64,000 bases of DNA, taken from NCBI RefSeq assembly GCF_000002075.1, contig NW_004797295.1:450493-514492 (forward strand), read 5' to 3'. The DNA is from Aplysia californica. Its lineage: Eukaryota > Mollusca > Gastropoda > Aplysiida > Aplysiidae. A program made the translations under genes and the position numbers. Positions 1-15,000 of the stretch are shown here, one piece after another; the stretch's first letter is position 1; every line of letters begins with the position of its first letter. The notes under the pieces were generated by a model, which was not told the DNA's origin, ran no database searches, and was given only the letters and a program-made list of their open reading frames with translations.

Positions 1-80
1 ATATTTGCGTTTTAGAATGTTGAATTTCTTTTGCATGCTAGTGAATAAAGGATTCTTTTTTTGTTTGTGAATACTTTTAG
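1..80 (+). other. INTS3 intron (3' part)
   Basis: T-rich sequence ending in a TTTTAG acceptor at the first visible exon. Nothing else was seen. Confidence 0.8.
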
Positions 81-3000
81 TGGCAAGAATGCATGAAGAT
101 AGGGAGAGACCTGGTCAGACTTCTTCAGAATGTTGCAAGAATACCTGAGTTTGAAGCACTTTGGAAAGCCATCCATCTCAACCCCACATCTTTGTCACCA
201 AATTTCACGGGTTCGTACTTACTTTTCAAGGTGATATTAATTATGATTTAAACCATATATAGATAATGCAGGACGTCCTGGGCAAGTGGTTAAATTACAG
301 TAACCTCGTCCTACGGTGAGACAACTGAGGTTTAGCTATACAAATTATACTTCCAATTTTGCATGGTGGAACTGCTTTTTTTCTCAGTCACAATCTAATC
401 AAGTACCATTTCGACTGCCTTATCTAAGTAAATACTTTTGCTTTTAACAAAACATTTCACTAGGGTCGTATATTTTTTCTGAAGGGAGGTGTGTGCATAA
501 TGGAGTTCTTGTATGTGTTCTATCTGACCTCCACACTTGATCTTTGCTGACTCTTTGAATTTTCTTGACGTGCTACTTCATTCCGAGCTCCCTTGTCATG
601 TCTACATAACGTGATGAACAGGCCCATGTTTACTGCAATGATCCATACTTTTATGTGTCTGACTGGTGTCTTGACAGCTTCTGTGGCAATATGGTTTTGA
701 AATAGGAATGATGTGAGAAGGAGGAGTTTAATTTGATTAATTGTTCATGTTCCTGTTGTTATATGTAATCATTTACTCTTTCAGGTGTTTCCCAGCTGCT
801 TCAGAGTCGAACAAAAACGAAATTCCTCGTGGGAAGGCTCACGCCTGACATGGAGAATAAGCTCATATTCTTGATAACCAAGGTTCGAACTTATATGTCA
901 CGTTTTTCATATTTTTCTATTAAGAAAGGAAGATGAGTTATTAAATCTTACATATTTGTGTTGTAAGTGCAACTGAAAATATCACTGTTTTTTGTTCATA
1001 ATTGTCAGGGATATTTCGTCCGATGTTCAGTGTCTTTCATTCTGTAATTTCATATTGAAAGATTGTTTGCTTGTCATGTGGTAGTTTTTGGAAGAGTGTC
1101 ATCCTGCACTGTACATATTTCTTATTTGTTTGGTTTCTTTTGTGTGCTGTTGACCATAATTGCTTCGCTTTTTTCTTCTCATACTTTTTGTGAAACTAAG
1201 TAGAATATGCTATTATCTATGTTTCTGTATTATTATAGATTTGTGATGTTTTAGGGTTTGTTTTTTTTCTTTTCAGGTCAGGTTTGGAAATCAAAAAAGA
1301 TATCAAGACTGGTTTCAGAGACAGGTAAAGAATTTCACGATGAAGCGATTTAGACTTAATTTTATTTATTGCACATAATATGATTAAGTTCGACTTGAAC
1401 ACACTGGAGCTCTGAGGGGTTCATTCTTGCACTGGTAATGTGTGTTGTGGGGGGGGGGGGTGTTATAGGAAGAAAGGTATGGGTCAAGATCTGGTACAGA
1501 CTGCCATTGTCATGTCGAAGAAAAATGTAGATGAATGGCAGTTTCAATTATATTTTGAATAACAAAGCTCTTACTTGTACAGCCGTTTTTTTGTTCTCTA
1601 GGACATGCAGCCCTTTTCCACACTGTGCAGCATTTATTAGATTATTTAGAGCCTTCTTTTGTACTGGAAAGGAGATGCTACAACGGAGACTATTGTTAGT
1701 ACGAGTTAACATAATTCAGAATGCAATGATTGTGAATGTGAGTCATGGTGTGAAAATGTTTGTGATCTTTGAATGGGCCTTCAGATTTTGAATACAGCAT
1801 TTTGTTGGAATCTTTTTTCAGTATTTGTCCACCCCAGAAAGTCAGTCTCTCCGCTGTGATCTGATTCGCTATATCTGTGCAGCATTCCATCCATCCAATG
1901 AGCTCCTATGTTCTGATATTATCCCTCGATGGGCTGTCATCGGTTGGCTGCTGACTACTTGTACTGTAAGTAATGACTCTACACAGGACTTGTAATTGCC
2001 TGCATAAGTTGTTAGATATGAGGCTAAACTTAAATTCTTGCTAGTTGTATTCGTCCAGACCTCGATGCTTAAAATACTTTAGTAACTCCTTTTCTTAACC
2101 CTCCTTCCCCTCGCACAAAGGAAAAAAAAAAAACAGTACATATAATCAAGGCCTTTATGTACTTTACAGGTCGAAAGTATGTTTTACCTGTGCTGTCCTT
2201 TTTTTTGTCTCTTGCGCTTTGACTGTGGCATAATATAGTGCATTATTGTTATTAAAGTTATAAAGGAATTGTGTCTTGGGGTTTATGGAAATTATGTTTT
2301 ATTTCAACTAATTGTACCTTTGTTGATACATGTGCAAGGGCTTTTGATTTCTTGATGATGTTAAATTGTAGTGTCCTTGCAGTTTCCTAATTAAATACTC
2401 TTATTTTATTACATTTAAGTGTTATACTTGGCATCAAGTTTTGTAAAGACTTTTTCTCTATGCTTCCACAGTCCAATGTAGCTGCCTCTGATGCAAAGCT
2501 GGCACTGTTTTATGACTGGCTTTTCTTTGACCCTGAGAAGGAGATCATGAATATTGGTGTGTTGAGTAGTTGTCCTCACTGTGTGTGGGAACCCTCCCCT
2601 CCCCCCAAAAAATTGCATTTTGTTTGTGAATTGTAAAAATAAGTTCAATTTACTTGTGATTTTATTTTAATTCTGTGAGGAATATCAAACAAATTGATCT
2701 TGTCGGGTTGCATAAAAGTAATTTTAAAAATGGTGTATTTTTTATTGACATATTTTGCTTGTGGTTTGTGCCTCAACTTTTATCTAGCAAAAGGTCATGT
2801 GTTTTTGTTACTTTTGCCTCTGCCTCACCCACTGAATGCATTTTTATTGGGCATGACTATAAAAATGTTTGGGTTTGGGAACCTCAGTGGGTCTCTCGAA
2901 CTTACGCAAAATATGCCTCCTGACTTGAGTGAACCTGAAATCCATTATTTAGATTCCTGCACATGAATTCCCTATGTATAGAGGATTCTGCCAAGAAATT

Positions 3001-6000
3001 ATTATAGTCAGCAGCTTCAAAGATGGCAAATAAACTCTGTGATACCCAAAGTTCTCTTGTCTTTTGGATTTCACATGCCTAACTGGAACCTGAAACAAAT
3101 TACATGTACTTCCCTAATCCCTTCTGTGCATTTTGTTTTCATTACATACTTTTTTCTGTGCACTTTATTTTCATTATATTTTGTATTTATGGACTGCCTG
3201 GATTTTTTTCCTCTGTAGAGCCTGCTGTCCTTGTGATGTTCCACTCCATGAGACCTCATCCTGCCATTACAGCAACTTTGTTAGATTTCATGTGCAGAGT
3301 AAGTAGGAGGGCTGTCATAGCCTAGAGGTTAAGGTCCCTGGTTTGAATCCGGGTAGCAAAGGAAAATTTTTCTTCTCTAAAATTGTCTCCTTTCAACTCC
3401 TTTCCTGCTCTGTAGCAATGTTCTGTCGTCTGCTTTGGTCTCCTCTTTCCGCCCCCGCCCCTTCACCCTTTTGCCCCCTCGTCTGGGCTCCTGACTCTTT
3501 CTGCAGCCTTTCTACTACTTCTCATTGGCTCCTTCTTACTGCTGTCTTTCAGCCACATCCCTGATCTTCTGGTAGGAAAGATCTACATCTAGCCTTCTTG
3601 GACAAGGGCGGAAAATCTCGGAGGTGGTGTGTGCAAGTTGCGCACATTAAAGATCCTTTAGTGGTCTAAAATCAATAAGAGTAGGCTTCAGCCGCCACCC
3701 TGAAAAAAAAATTCAATATTTCGTACCAAATGCATATGTTTATTGTGTCCTGTGCGCTCATATGACCTTATGCAGTTGCGAGTGCCGTAAAACACTTTCC
3801 AGAAAAAAAGTAAGTAGCTTGAAGAGGGTTCTCAGGTCTTCGGAATATTTGATGTTTTACTTTTTTGTGATTTAGGCAGTCTTTTGTTCATAAGCACTTG
3901 CTCGTAGTCATGACCTGAAGAAGATATGACAAGAATGTCACAGTAGTGTCTGCTTAAGATCCCATCGCTTACAGCCCGGTTTGCATAAGATCAAGCTGTT
4001 TTAAGAAAGATCACACTCTGAAAGTCTACAACGCAGGTCGTCCCAAAAGATGGACCAAGAGTGAAATTTTCCGATTATTGAAATGCCCATTATGTCACAG
4101 ATCAGCCACTCTCATGAACGTGATCACATGTGCGTTGTATATTTCGTTGAAACGTTACAATATTTGCCCCTTACAGGATCACGCTGAGGTGTGAACTCGC
4201 ATCCGCATAAATTGTTTTCCCGAACCATCGCACTAGCATCCGAGTTCTCCACCTAAGCTTACATCACACACTGGATGAGTTAGGCCTATAAATTCGCTCC
4301 AGGTGGGATTACATCGGTCTGAGAACTCTTTCCTTACCATTGATGCAGTTGTCTCTACTCCTGAATTTGCGAGAGAGACTGAATTTTAATTGATGTGGTC
4401 ACAATGTAATGTTGCGTATCGACAGAGGCGGGGGTACTTTGTCAGAGATGAAAAGCTGTAAATTTCAGACAGATAAGGGGGATGAGCAGCTGGAAAAGCG
4501 TAGATCTTGAGACTCACGACAGAATAATAAGTGAAAATGGCATGTCTTGTGCCACTGTGATTGGTCATCATGGCTGACCACTCCTTGCTCGCCATAAGTC
4601 ACAAACCCATCCAGTAGATATGTCAGTTCTTTTTAGAGTAAAGGGAAACTATTTTACCAGTTGTGGACCGAAACATGGATCATAACAGATTCTTTCCTTG
4701 GTGCATCCTGGAAGGACTCATAAAATTTGTTACCTTGAAGTACTTCCTCTTGAAGGGCAAGGTCATATAGAGCTGTTTCACTCAGACATTCTCAATTATT
4801 TACAAATTGTGTAACCACGGGAATTAACCTCGTGCTACTGAGTGATTTCTGAAAAAGATGAGTTTTGAAAGTGTGTGAAGAAGCATGTAATCAGCAATAC
4901 AGAAATGATTGCCTCACAAGCGACACTTGTTTCTGTTTCTTGAGCATATGCATGAAAAAAAATTTATTTTTCATTCTTTCTACAGATAATGAACAATTTC
5001 AGTGTGACTCACTCTGCCCAGATACGAAACAGCATTTTTACAGCCTTACGCACCATCCTGGAGAAAAGAGTGTTGCCGTAAGAATTTCTGGGTTTCAATT
5101 CCCTTGGTCTAGAAATGTTGATTTATTACCATAATGTACTCCCATGTGTCTGCTCCTTCTACTTGCTTTAGTGTCACGGAAGATGCTCTTCACAACTCTG
5201 GATTAATTAATGAATCATCTTTGAGTGTGTGCGTTGGTGAGAGAAAGTTTTCGCAAGCTTGTTTGTTTTCTATGGTTTGTTTGGGGGGGGGGAGGGGGGT
5301 GTCGAAAAATGCTGTGAGTTTTTGGGAGTGTCCTTTGCCTCACCTTTTCTTAACGGAATGTTGCAATAGTCCTGTTAATATTTAGCTGTGTGTTGAAGAG
5401 GATAGACAGGAACGTATTTCCTTTGAATGGGATTGTATGTATTTGTGATACACTATGACTATGAGATATATTTCACTGTCACGAGACATTTTTTGTTTTC
5501 TCCTTCAGTTCATTGTCTCCATTGTTTGACAACCCAAAGTTGGACAAAGAGCTCAGGAATTTGTTACGAGAAAATTTTTCAGAGTTTTGCAGTCAAGAAG
5601 GTAAGAAATATTCTGTACAGGTAAAAAAAAAAATTTTCAAGCAGTGAAGAGGCCCACTTGTAATTTTCATCATCTTAAAATTAATATTAATTTAAACTAT
5701 AGTTTTTGACTATCAGGAGTTTTTAAAGAGCACAATTGTAATGATATTTGTTTTCTCCATTTGATGGGTGGTCTTGTGCTGAAATGCACCTTAAATCTAA
5801 GATAGGCATCACTAATGTGGGGATTGGGGGAACAAAATCATATTTTCTTTCATATCCCATTTGCAGTCATGAAACAAGTATTTCTGTTCATAATGTACTA
5901 TCTGTGGTCAAAAAAGCTATACTTGGCATTATTTCTATGGTTTAATTAACAGTGGTGGTTTCTTTACTCGGAATACCATTTTTAATGGCCTGCTCATTGA

Positions 6001-9000
6001 GGTCAAATTTACCCTTTTGAAGCAAGTAATTGAGTTAAGTGTTAATATGTTTTTTCTTTTCAGTGAAAGATGTGGCATCGATAAAGAGTGAGCTGGACAT
6101 GGACACTGGAAACAACCACATAGGGGAGAACAATCTGTCAGATGCTTGCTTCAGTGATGATGAGGAGGACACTGTCCCAATGGGTATAATAATGATGATA
6201 ATAGACTGCACTGATATAATGCTTTACCCTGTAAAATTATAAGCACAGAGTACTTTACATCGATGGCATTATTAATGAGAGTAAAACCTCCATGTATGAA
6301 TTAATTATATACGGACAACAGTGAAAACAAGACACTGCTAACTCTTAACTCAAAGATCTTAATTTCATTCTTGGGGCTCTGAATTTCTTTTTGTCTGTGA
6401 ATGACCATTATTGACGTGTTTCAGTATCTCTGTACAATCAGCCTTCTAAAAGTAAATCTACTTGAAAATTATTGACTTTCCATCAAATTCTGCACTTCGT
6501 TTGGAAACCATGAAAACAATAGCAAATTAAAGAAAAACAAGTTTTATTTTAAAAATGGAAATAACAAAATATCTGTCATATTGCAAGTGGCCCAAAACAA
6601 CAGTGCAAGACTAGTATTGAAGACAAAGAAGAAAGATCTTGCTCTAAAGAATGTTAAAAGCTCAGCACTAGCTTCCAGGGGAAAAAGAATCAAATATAAA
6701 GTTCCTACCATCTGTCATAAATGCCTTAACAATAATGCTCCATCATATCTGTCTGCACTTTTGATACTTTGTGTTTAAACCCGTGAAAATGATTTTTATT
6801 CTAATGTGCCTGTATTCTTCCAGCTCGTTCTACTTGTTTGCATTAACAAAATTTTGTTCACATCTTGAAGCAAATCAAGCAATGATTTTACTCGTCATAT
6901 TTCTTGTCTTTACAAAATTCATATAATATTTCAGGCAAAATGAAAGAGGAGGTTGGGTTCAGGCCCATTAAGGAATCTGCTGCATATGTGGCTGTTGATA
7001 TCACAGAGCATCTAAACCAGTTGAGTGGTCAGATCCATGATCTCACATCAGAACTGCAAGGAGAAAGGTTGGTATATTTTAATTTTTGTTCTATGCTTTT
7101 GCATGTTCGCACCAACATGTCAAAGCGGCATCTGTTATGTAATGATAAAGGGTTTCACCGTGGCACACAGAAGATGTGATTTCAATTCTCGAGTAGAGAG
7201 AATTTTTATCAAGCATCTCCATCTGTCTGCTGGGACATTGTATCCCTTTCATCCCAATCAAAGCCCGTCTCCTGAATGATCTTAACCCCTTGACTGTGTT
7301 GTAGACATATCTCAATGTATTGATATTCCGCCACCCAGTCGGCTTTAAACATATCTTATACAACACTAAAAACCCATGGTTTGTTTTGTTGATGTTTCAG
7401 TTTTGAATAAAGAGAGTGACATCCCTCAAATGCTTATCGTTTTAGCTATGAGATCATAATATATCTATATGTGAGACAGCATGGTGAAACGAGGCGCTCG
7501 TCAATAAAATTAAAGTGAAGAAACTGGCATTTTTCTGTAGGTTTGTGTGAATTTGTATCGAATTTTTTTTTTTTCGCTCAACTCTTTTCATACCCATTAA
7601 AGAACACATTTCTGTGTGGATTTTACTATTTTAAAAAAACGTTGATTAAAAGCACAAAAAATTTAAATTTTCAGTTTCCACAGACCCTCAAGCTAAGGAA
7701 ATAACTCATCTTTGGCACCCATTTTCTCGCTAATTTTACCTCTGAAACCAGGTGACCCCCACCTCCTTCGTTCGCAAATATCTCGACTTCTATTTAAGAT
7801 AAATGGATATTTTTTCACCCAAAGCAAGACAAATGAACAAGCTTTAAGATGATACCAATAACTCTACATGCCCAGAACTTGACAAGAGCCTGATTCCTCC
7901 GCATTGTGACACAATGAGTGGAAGTGCGGGTGTTATAACCAATAAAAGAAACTGAGGTGTGTTATTTTACTTATCCACATCGTGGGAGACAGTCAGAGCA
8001 GACATGTTAAATGAGAACGTTTGTTCACTCTCAGTACTTTCAAATTGTTTTCCACCCCGCAGAGCAGTGCCACTGACTGAAGTGTCTTTAGGCCATTCCC
8101 AAAGGGGGGACTTTTCTCGTTTTAATGCACTGTAGAATTGTAAATGGGCTGGTCCCACAATGTCATGCTCATAACCATAACTATGCCTGACCTACAACAG
8201 GGAACTGCTGCTTTTTCTTTCCTAATCCTTACTATCATCCTTTTCCTCTACTTCTTTTGTATGTTTGTCACACTCTTGTCTTCTGCTATTTCCGGAGTGC
8301 CTTTTTAGACTTTGTGCTGTTGAAGCTAGAGAGGTGAGCAAAGTAAGCCTGATTCCCTGTAAGGACTTCTCTGTTGACATCCACCCCTTGGCACTGATGT
8401 AATCTTATGCAGTTGCAAGCGCCCTAAAACCTCTACTAAAACTTTTTTTAAATTGTTTTCATCGTTATGGTTTTTTCTACCTGGTCTTGTCAGTCGGCAA
8501 AGCCATCTCTTCATTTCTCTTTCTATTGATATATATATAGTTTGAAGGAAGGCATGAGCTTTGTGACCGCTAAAACAAAACGAAGTGTGTTATCTTACTT
8601 ACACTCATCCTAGGAGGCGTGGCCAACATGTTAAATCGGAGCGCAAATTTAGTCTTTGCACTTTTAAGTTGTTTACATCATTATGGCCTGTTCTACGCAG
8701 GGTTTGTCAATGGATGAATTCATCTCTTCATTTCTCTTTCTATTGATATATTGTTTTATTGACCTGTTTCTTAATAAACGAACAAATATCAATTAAAAAT
8801 TATGACCTGTCATATCTTGAGCAAGGTGGAATTTTCCTTAACTTAGCATATGGTGTGCATAAATGGTTTGCCATCAAAGCATTAATTGTGTCGATGTGGG
8901 TGTAAAACTTCTACAATAACATCGTAACTTTGTCAAAAGAAGGTCTTGAACAATAGAAATGACTACCTTAAATACACTAATACTGTACTGTAACATAGCT

Positions 9001-12000
9001 TCATAGGTAGCTCTATGACCCTGTCTAGGCTTTGGGGTGGGGGGGTAAAAAAGTTCAAATTGTGCCCGAACCAAATAATGGAATTCATGGTATATTAGAA
9101 GAGGATATTTAATGGATCTTGAAAATCCCATTGGAAGGTTTGCCTATCATCTCTTTTAGTCTGGAGCACAGCTGTTTGGGACAATTTTTGTGCTAACAAT
9201 GAAATGTCAATTTTCTTACAGTAATCAAGAGATGCAGTGTGACCTTACTGATCAGCTGATGCAGAGAGTCATCCAAGAGGTCAGGGACTGACTGTGTTGT
9301 TTGTTTGTAAATTTGACTTGAAAGTTGCCCCAGAAAAAGAAAAAAAGGAGATTAAAAACTTCCCAAGTTTGTACGGTGTGAACATGAAGCATTACTAGTG
9401 GAACAATTAAACTCATCATAGTACTTTTGAAATGGTGAAGAAAATGAAATACGCCATATATTTTGCCCATATTTCCAAGATGGCCACCATTTCTGCTAAA
9501 GTTTCCCCGCAACTTTGGGATTACTATTTTAGAGTATGTGTTACTTACCTATCGCAAACTTTTTCCTATATTTCTTCCAAAAACGGATTACTAGTGTCGA
9601 CTCTCCTTTAAAACCTTTTATTCAAGGGTTTCTGTATGAGATTCACATTATCAGCTTCACAGGAAGATATTTGTGAAAGGCAATTGATTTTGAAAGTTCA
9701 GTACATGCAAGTAGCTGCTCAATGATTTTTTTAAAAATTGAAGATGTAGAAATTGCTTAGAACATGCTGAAAGATGGCAGATTTGTGTTTTGCATGTAGT
9801 AATACTAGATGCGAGAACTTTGTTTAGGTATTAATCATGAAATCAACTCTGCTTTGCTTTACAGAAGCAAAATGTCTAGAAGATATCCTCATACTTTTCA
9901 TTGTAATATTAACAAGGAGACATGTTGAAATCTATGCTTTTCTCAGTGTCTGACATTTTCTTGAGAAAGCTGTATTTCTACTAGTTCATTCACTGTTCGG
10001 TATTTATCGAGTGAGGTGTTGAAAAGAATTTGTTTTAGGTTCTGATTGGAAATTTTTTTGAAGTATTGAACATGATTTTGTTTTGCTCTTTGCAGGAGGA
10101 TTTTGACCAAGACACAACTTCTACTCTGGCGATTTGCCTATGCCAGATACTTAGTCCACAGTTCAACAGTAGACTGTTCCCAGAGGAAGTGGATGAGGAG
10201 TGAGTTGCACTTCATGAAGAAGCATAACGCCTGTTATGCTGAATAAAAGATTTTATATGTTGTGCTGAATAAGAAATTTGATATGGGTTCATGGCGGGTG
10301 CTCTGGTGTGGTATGCTTCTTCTTTCCTATCAAACATCTATCATCCTTATCTACCCTTCTTCTTTTTTGTTTGTTACTCTCTTGTATCACCTCTAATCTT
10401 CTGGTGCTCATATGACCGTATGCAGTTGCGAGTGCCATAAAACCTTTCTAAAACTACCACACACAAAAAATTTATATATATTGTTAACTTTGAGCAAAGT
10501 TTCCTTACCATCCATCTTTTACCAATCTAGCCTTGTGCCTGTTGTCACTATTTTTGATATAATTTTTTGCATTCAAGTGCTTTCATTCATAAAACTTTTC
10601 CTTTGACAAGACATTCATCATTTCTATTTCTATATTTTCCATGCATGTGTTGAGGACTTTTATGCAATATGTTTTTGAGACTTTGAAATACATTGAACTA
10701 TAGCTATTATTAAAATTATAGTTTTGTAACAGGGAAAGGTCAGGGAAATATAGCTTTTTTGAGAACATCCGAGCAAAGGAATGAATGGAGAACCATGATC
10801 GCCGATGTCTGTCGCAGATCTGGCACTGGATGATGATGAGTGTGTCTGTGTTTGTGTTTGTTTTACTCAGTATGCAACTGATTGTACATGATCTGCTCTC
10901 ACCAGTGATTTTTTATTTTGCTCCTCCCCTAGGTCAATAGAGGATTCAATAGGGTCACCACTGTTTGTAATATTCAGGTAAATGTTTCTTGTCTTTTATT
11001 TGTGGTTAATATCATTTGATATGAAAACCAAAACTGTATTATAGCTTCTTAAGGTTTGAATTATTTTATTCCGAAATAAGGAATAAATGTGCAACAACTG
11101 ATATTTACCTTTTTTACTGACGGATGGTTTATAATTAATGTTTGTTGACCTCTTTTACAATGACAGAAAGCTGTCGCAATTCTTTTGCCCTTTTTAATCT
11201 TTTGATCCATTTAAGATCTGGTGTCATACTTTGTTGACATGCTTACACCATGATGTACTGGAGGTTTTCAATGTGTGCTCCTGTCATTCTTTTCACTATA
11301 CCGAGCCACCCCATGAGTGGTTAGAAGCAAAGATCGTGCATAACAAGATTGTTCACTCTGCCAAAAAAGTGTCCGTGGAAGTCCGCTCATTGATTCAGAT
11401 GGCGCTACAGTCTTTGTTTTAAAGCTCTCTTTCGTTTCTCTAGAAGAAGAATAGGAATAGCACCCCCTTGCGTACGCAGATCAACTGCTGTTCATCAGCT
11501 GTTTGGATTCGTTCTGTGCGGAGTTTTAGGGTTTTTTATTCTAATGACCTCTCGCCGCTCATTCTAAAGTCAAATTAAACTAAGAAAACAGTCGCCACCG
11601 GAAGAGGTTTTTTATCAGCGTAGCCATTTTAAAAAAGCGTTCTTCCTGAATTTTAATTTTAATTTATTCAAAAACTTGTTAGTTTCACTTTTATTTTTTC
11701 TCACAAGTAAGGTAACTGTTCACAAAGGGTGCACTCTTTCGAAGAGGTCGCCACGGGATTTTGAGGACGCTTTTGTAATTGGCTCAAAGAGAGGAATGAA
11801 CTATATTTATTACAGGATACCACCTGTGTACCCCTGATTCTAACCATCCCATTGTGGCCTCTGTCTGTTTGCTTCTTCAAAGGTCTAAATGATCATTACT
11901 GTTTCAATGTGCCTCTCTGTAAATGAAAGGACCAAGACATTTGGGAAAGAGGATGTTCAAACCAGCCTTTGTTCTCAATAGATTTCTCAGCCAGATGTCA

Positions 12001-15000
12001 GAAGAAGACCCCCGGCGCCAACCCTTGTTGCAGTTGTTAGCTGAGATGTACATGAAGCAACCACGTGTGGGCTATATGATGTTGTATTTCCTCAAAGTCA
12101 GGTAATTAATTCCTGAGATAGTAAACAAGAGTTTCTCTTAGAAAAAACAGCATAACAACTGACACCACATTCCCCCAAAATGTTATATCTGGCTTTTATT
12201 CTAGTAAGGTGAAAATGAACATACAAAAGTCCAGTTCCTACATAATTTATCTGTCGCTTTGGCTTTATGGTGGTCGCCAGTAGTAAAAGCCTGTCATTAC
12301 GGCCTTAAGCTCAGTTGTGGCTCCAACTTAACCTTTCTCTGTTTTTCGGTGGACAGGATGTGTGATACTTTTGAATTTCAATAGCCTCATCTTGCTTCTT
12401 GTATATGCAGTAGTCTGTGTATAGATATAGATTCCTTACCTGTATTTCTTGTATCTTTTATCTATCCAATAACCCATTGCTTGCATTGTCAGTGTGTTTT
12501 GAAATGAACTGACAGAAGTTAATGTGTCTCAAAAGTACCATTTTTATTGACAGGCGTAATCAGCATCAAGGTTGATACAGAATTTGTGTAAGGTGTTGAC
12601 TCGCATTGATCATAATACAGATTTTCACAATGGGAAATGAAATAAGTTTTTAAATAAAAAGTGACAAAATGTGCCATGCTTTGCCAAGTTTAATTCTCTT
12701 GCACTTGTTGATTGCTCATGGATCAGTGCATTAGTTATTTGTGTCCTGTTACTTGTTTTCAGCAAAGGGAGTGATGAAAAAATGGGTACCTACAAAGACT
12801 TCTGTCAAAATGTTGATGGGAAAGATTTGAAGTCGTGTCTGACCAGTGATCTCAAGGTATTATTTGTGTTGTCATTAGAGTTGGCTGTTGTGTAGTGTTG
12901 TGTCATTTATAAAGCTGTCGTTTTGGCAAAATGTGATGTCATGTATACACTTGTTTTAATTGATTCGTCCGTTTGGTCTTTCTCTATTGTAATGAGTTTG
13001 TTGTCCTGAAGGATTTTCTGAACATTAACGAAAGTGTTCGGGAGACACATTCATAGTTATTGATGGGATGTGGGGTTTTGCTGCTGTTTTCTTCTTTCTT
13101 TTTTTTTACATGTAATTCTTTCTATGTTGGTAATATCTCGTATCTCGTACTCTATTTTAGTAGCTTTACAGATTTTATTAGGCTTTTTTTTTTCAATCAT
13201 TACAATGTACTTTAAAACAGGACATGCAGAGACTATTTTGTTGTTGTCTATGTTTACTTTGGTAAATGGGAAAGTCTTATTATTTTTACACGTAACCTAT
13301 GGAGCACTTTTCCATGAGATTTGGAGATGTTTTATTGGTGGTTTCAGCTGTGCCAGGTGGACGATGTGAGATTATTCACGTTTCTGATTCCAGACGTCTA
13401 CACACATGTAAGTAGCACTTTTCTTCTTTCTGTATTTCAATTTTTGATGGAATCCTGTCAAACATTTGTGTTTTGGGGGGTTTTTTGTGCAGCTGCTTGG
13501 TATTTACTACTTGTCTCTATGTAAGAGAGCAGTCCTTTGCACTGTGCTACATTTCTGTGTTTGTATTTTGATTCTGCTCTGAAATAATCAAATTTGACTC
13601 TTTTGAATTGTTGAACTCATGCCTACCTCTGGTTGTTTTAATAAGAATTTAGTACTCCGGTCTTATTGATTTCGTTGCCAGCTGTTCCGATGTACTCAGC
13701 CCAAAATTTATATTTAAAACATTTTATATATTTGCAGTTTCTTATCTGTGGTATCAGGTGCTTGTGCTCATGAAATATTTTGTCCAATTTCAATCCCTAA
13801 GTATTAAAAGAAGGAAGTAAAGTTACACAAAGTAGATACAAATTTTTAAAGAATGAAATGGTTTTTCCTCTCTTGTGAAAAATTTTGCTTTATGGGCTTA
13901 GAAAACTGAACAGCTTGCAGACTTATGTATTTGTTGTCATGAGATTGATGTAAAATTATGACTTTTTCAGTTTCCAAGCATTGCATCTGGGGACGCCACT
14001 ATCCTGAACTTGATTGTCTCAAGTATTGATGGCACACAGGTAAAGACATATTTGTTCAAAATTGTACTTTTCTCTCAAAATACTTGGTTTCATCCTAATA
14101 ACAAAAAATGTATGCATATGTGGTTGTATATATATAAAATACTAATAAAAATGTCATGTGGACAAATAACATTCTCCTTTTAAAGTGTACTTGAGGGCCT
14201 TTTCATTATCCTCTTGTTTTGCCTTTTTATGTTAAATCTTTTCTGACATTTTTATTTTAATGACACTGTATTGAGGTTGCTTCCTCTTGTCTTTTTGTAT
14301 TTCAGCTGCAAGACCTGATTTGTCAGATTCTACAAGGCCACCTGATGATGTTCAAAAACAAAGAGACATTTTTGTCAGTGTTGAGTAAGTCCATTTTTGC
14401 AACTTTGGACACTGGTTGATAATACTCTACTTTAGTATGTTACTCTACATTTCTCAAGCTTCTGGAACTGTGCTCATATGTGCTCCTCACACCCATTTAT
14501 GGAGAGCACAAATCTAAGCTTTTTCAAGTTATACGTTTGAAGTGTGAAGTTTCAAGGGGGGCTCTCATGGCCTAGAGGTTAAAGTGTTCTCCTCTCATTC
14601 AAAGGTCGCGAGTTCGAATCCGGGTAGGGGCGGAAAAATTTTCTTCTCTAAAAATTGTCTACTTTCACCTCCTTTCGTGCTCTCTAGCAATGCATTGTCG
14701 TCTGCTTTCGTTTCTTCTTTCCGCCCCCATCCCCTCACTCCTTTGCCCCCTCCTCTGGGCTCTTGACTCTTTCTGCAGCCTTTCAGCTGCTACTATTTGG
14801 CTCCTTCCTACTGCTGTCTTTCTGCCACACCCCTGATCTTCTGGTAGGAAAGATCTACCCCTAGCCTTCTCGGACAAGGGCAAAAAATCTCGGAGGTCCC
14901 GTGTGCAAATTGCGCATGTTAAAGATCCCTTGGTGGTCTACAATTGATAAGAGTAGGCTTCGGCCGCCACGCAAGCAAAATTCAAAATTTCCTACCAACT

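Noticed and set aside
3307-3360. tRNA gene
   Set aside because: A and B boxes are present but the cloverleaf is incomplete, and the unit continues into a 500-bp dispersed repeat with target duplications: SINE head. The same applies at 14558 and 58895.
11923-11981. Upstream ATG and open frame extending exon 14 of INTS3 to the left
   Set aside because: The frame is open, but phase with exon 13 and alignment to known INTS3 need the acceptor at 11980-11981.
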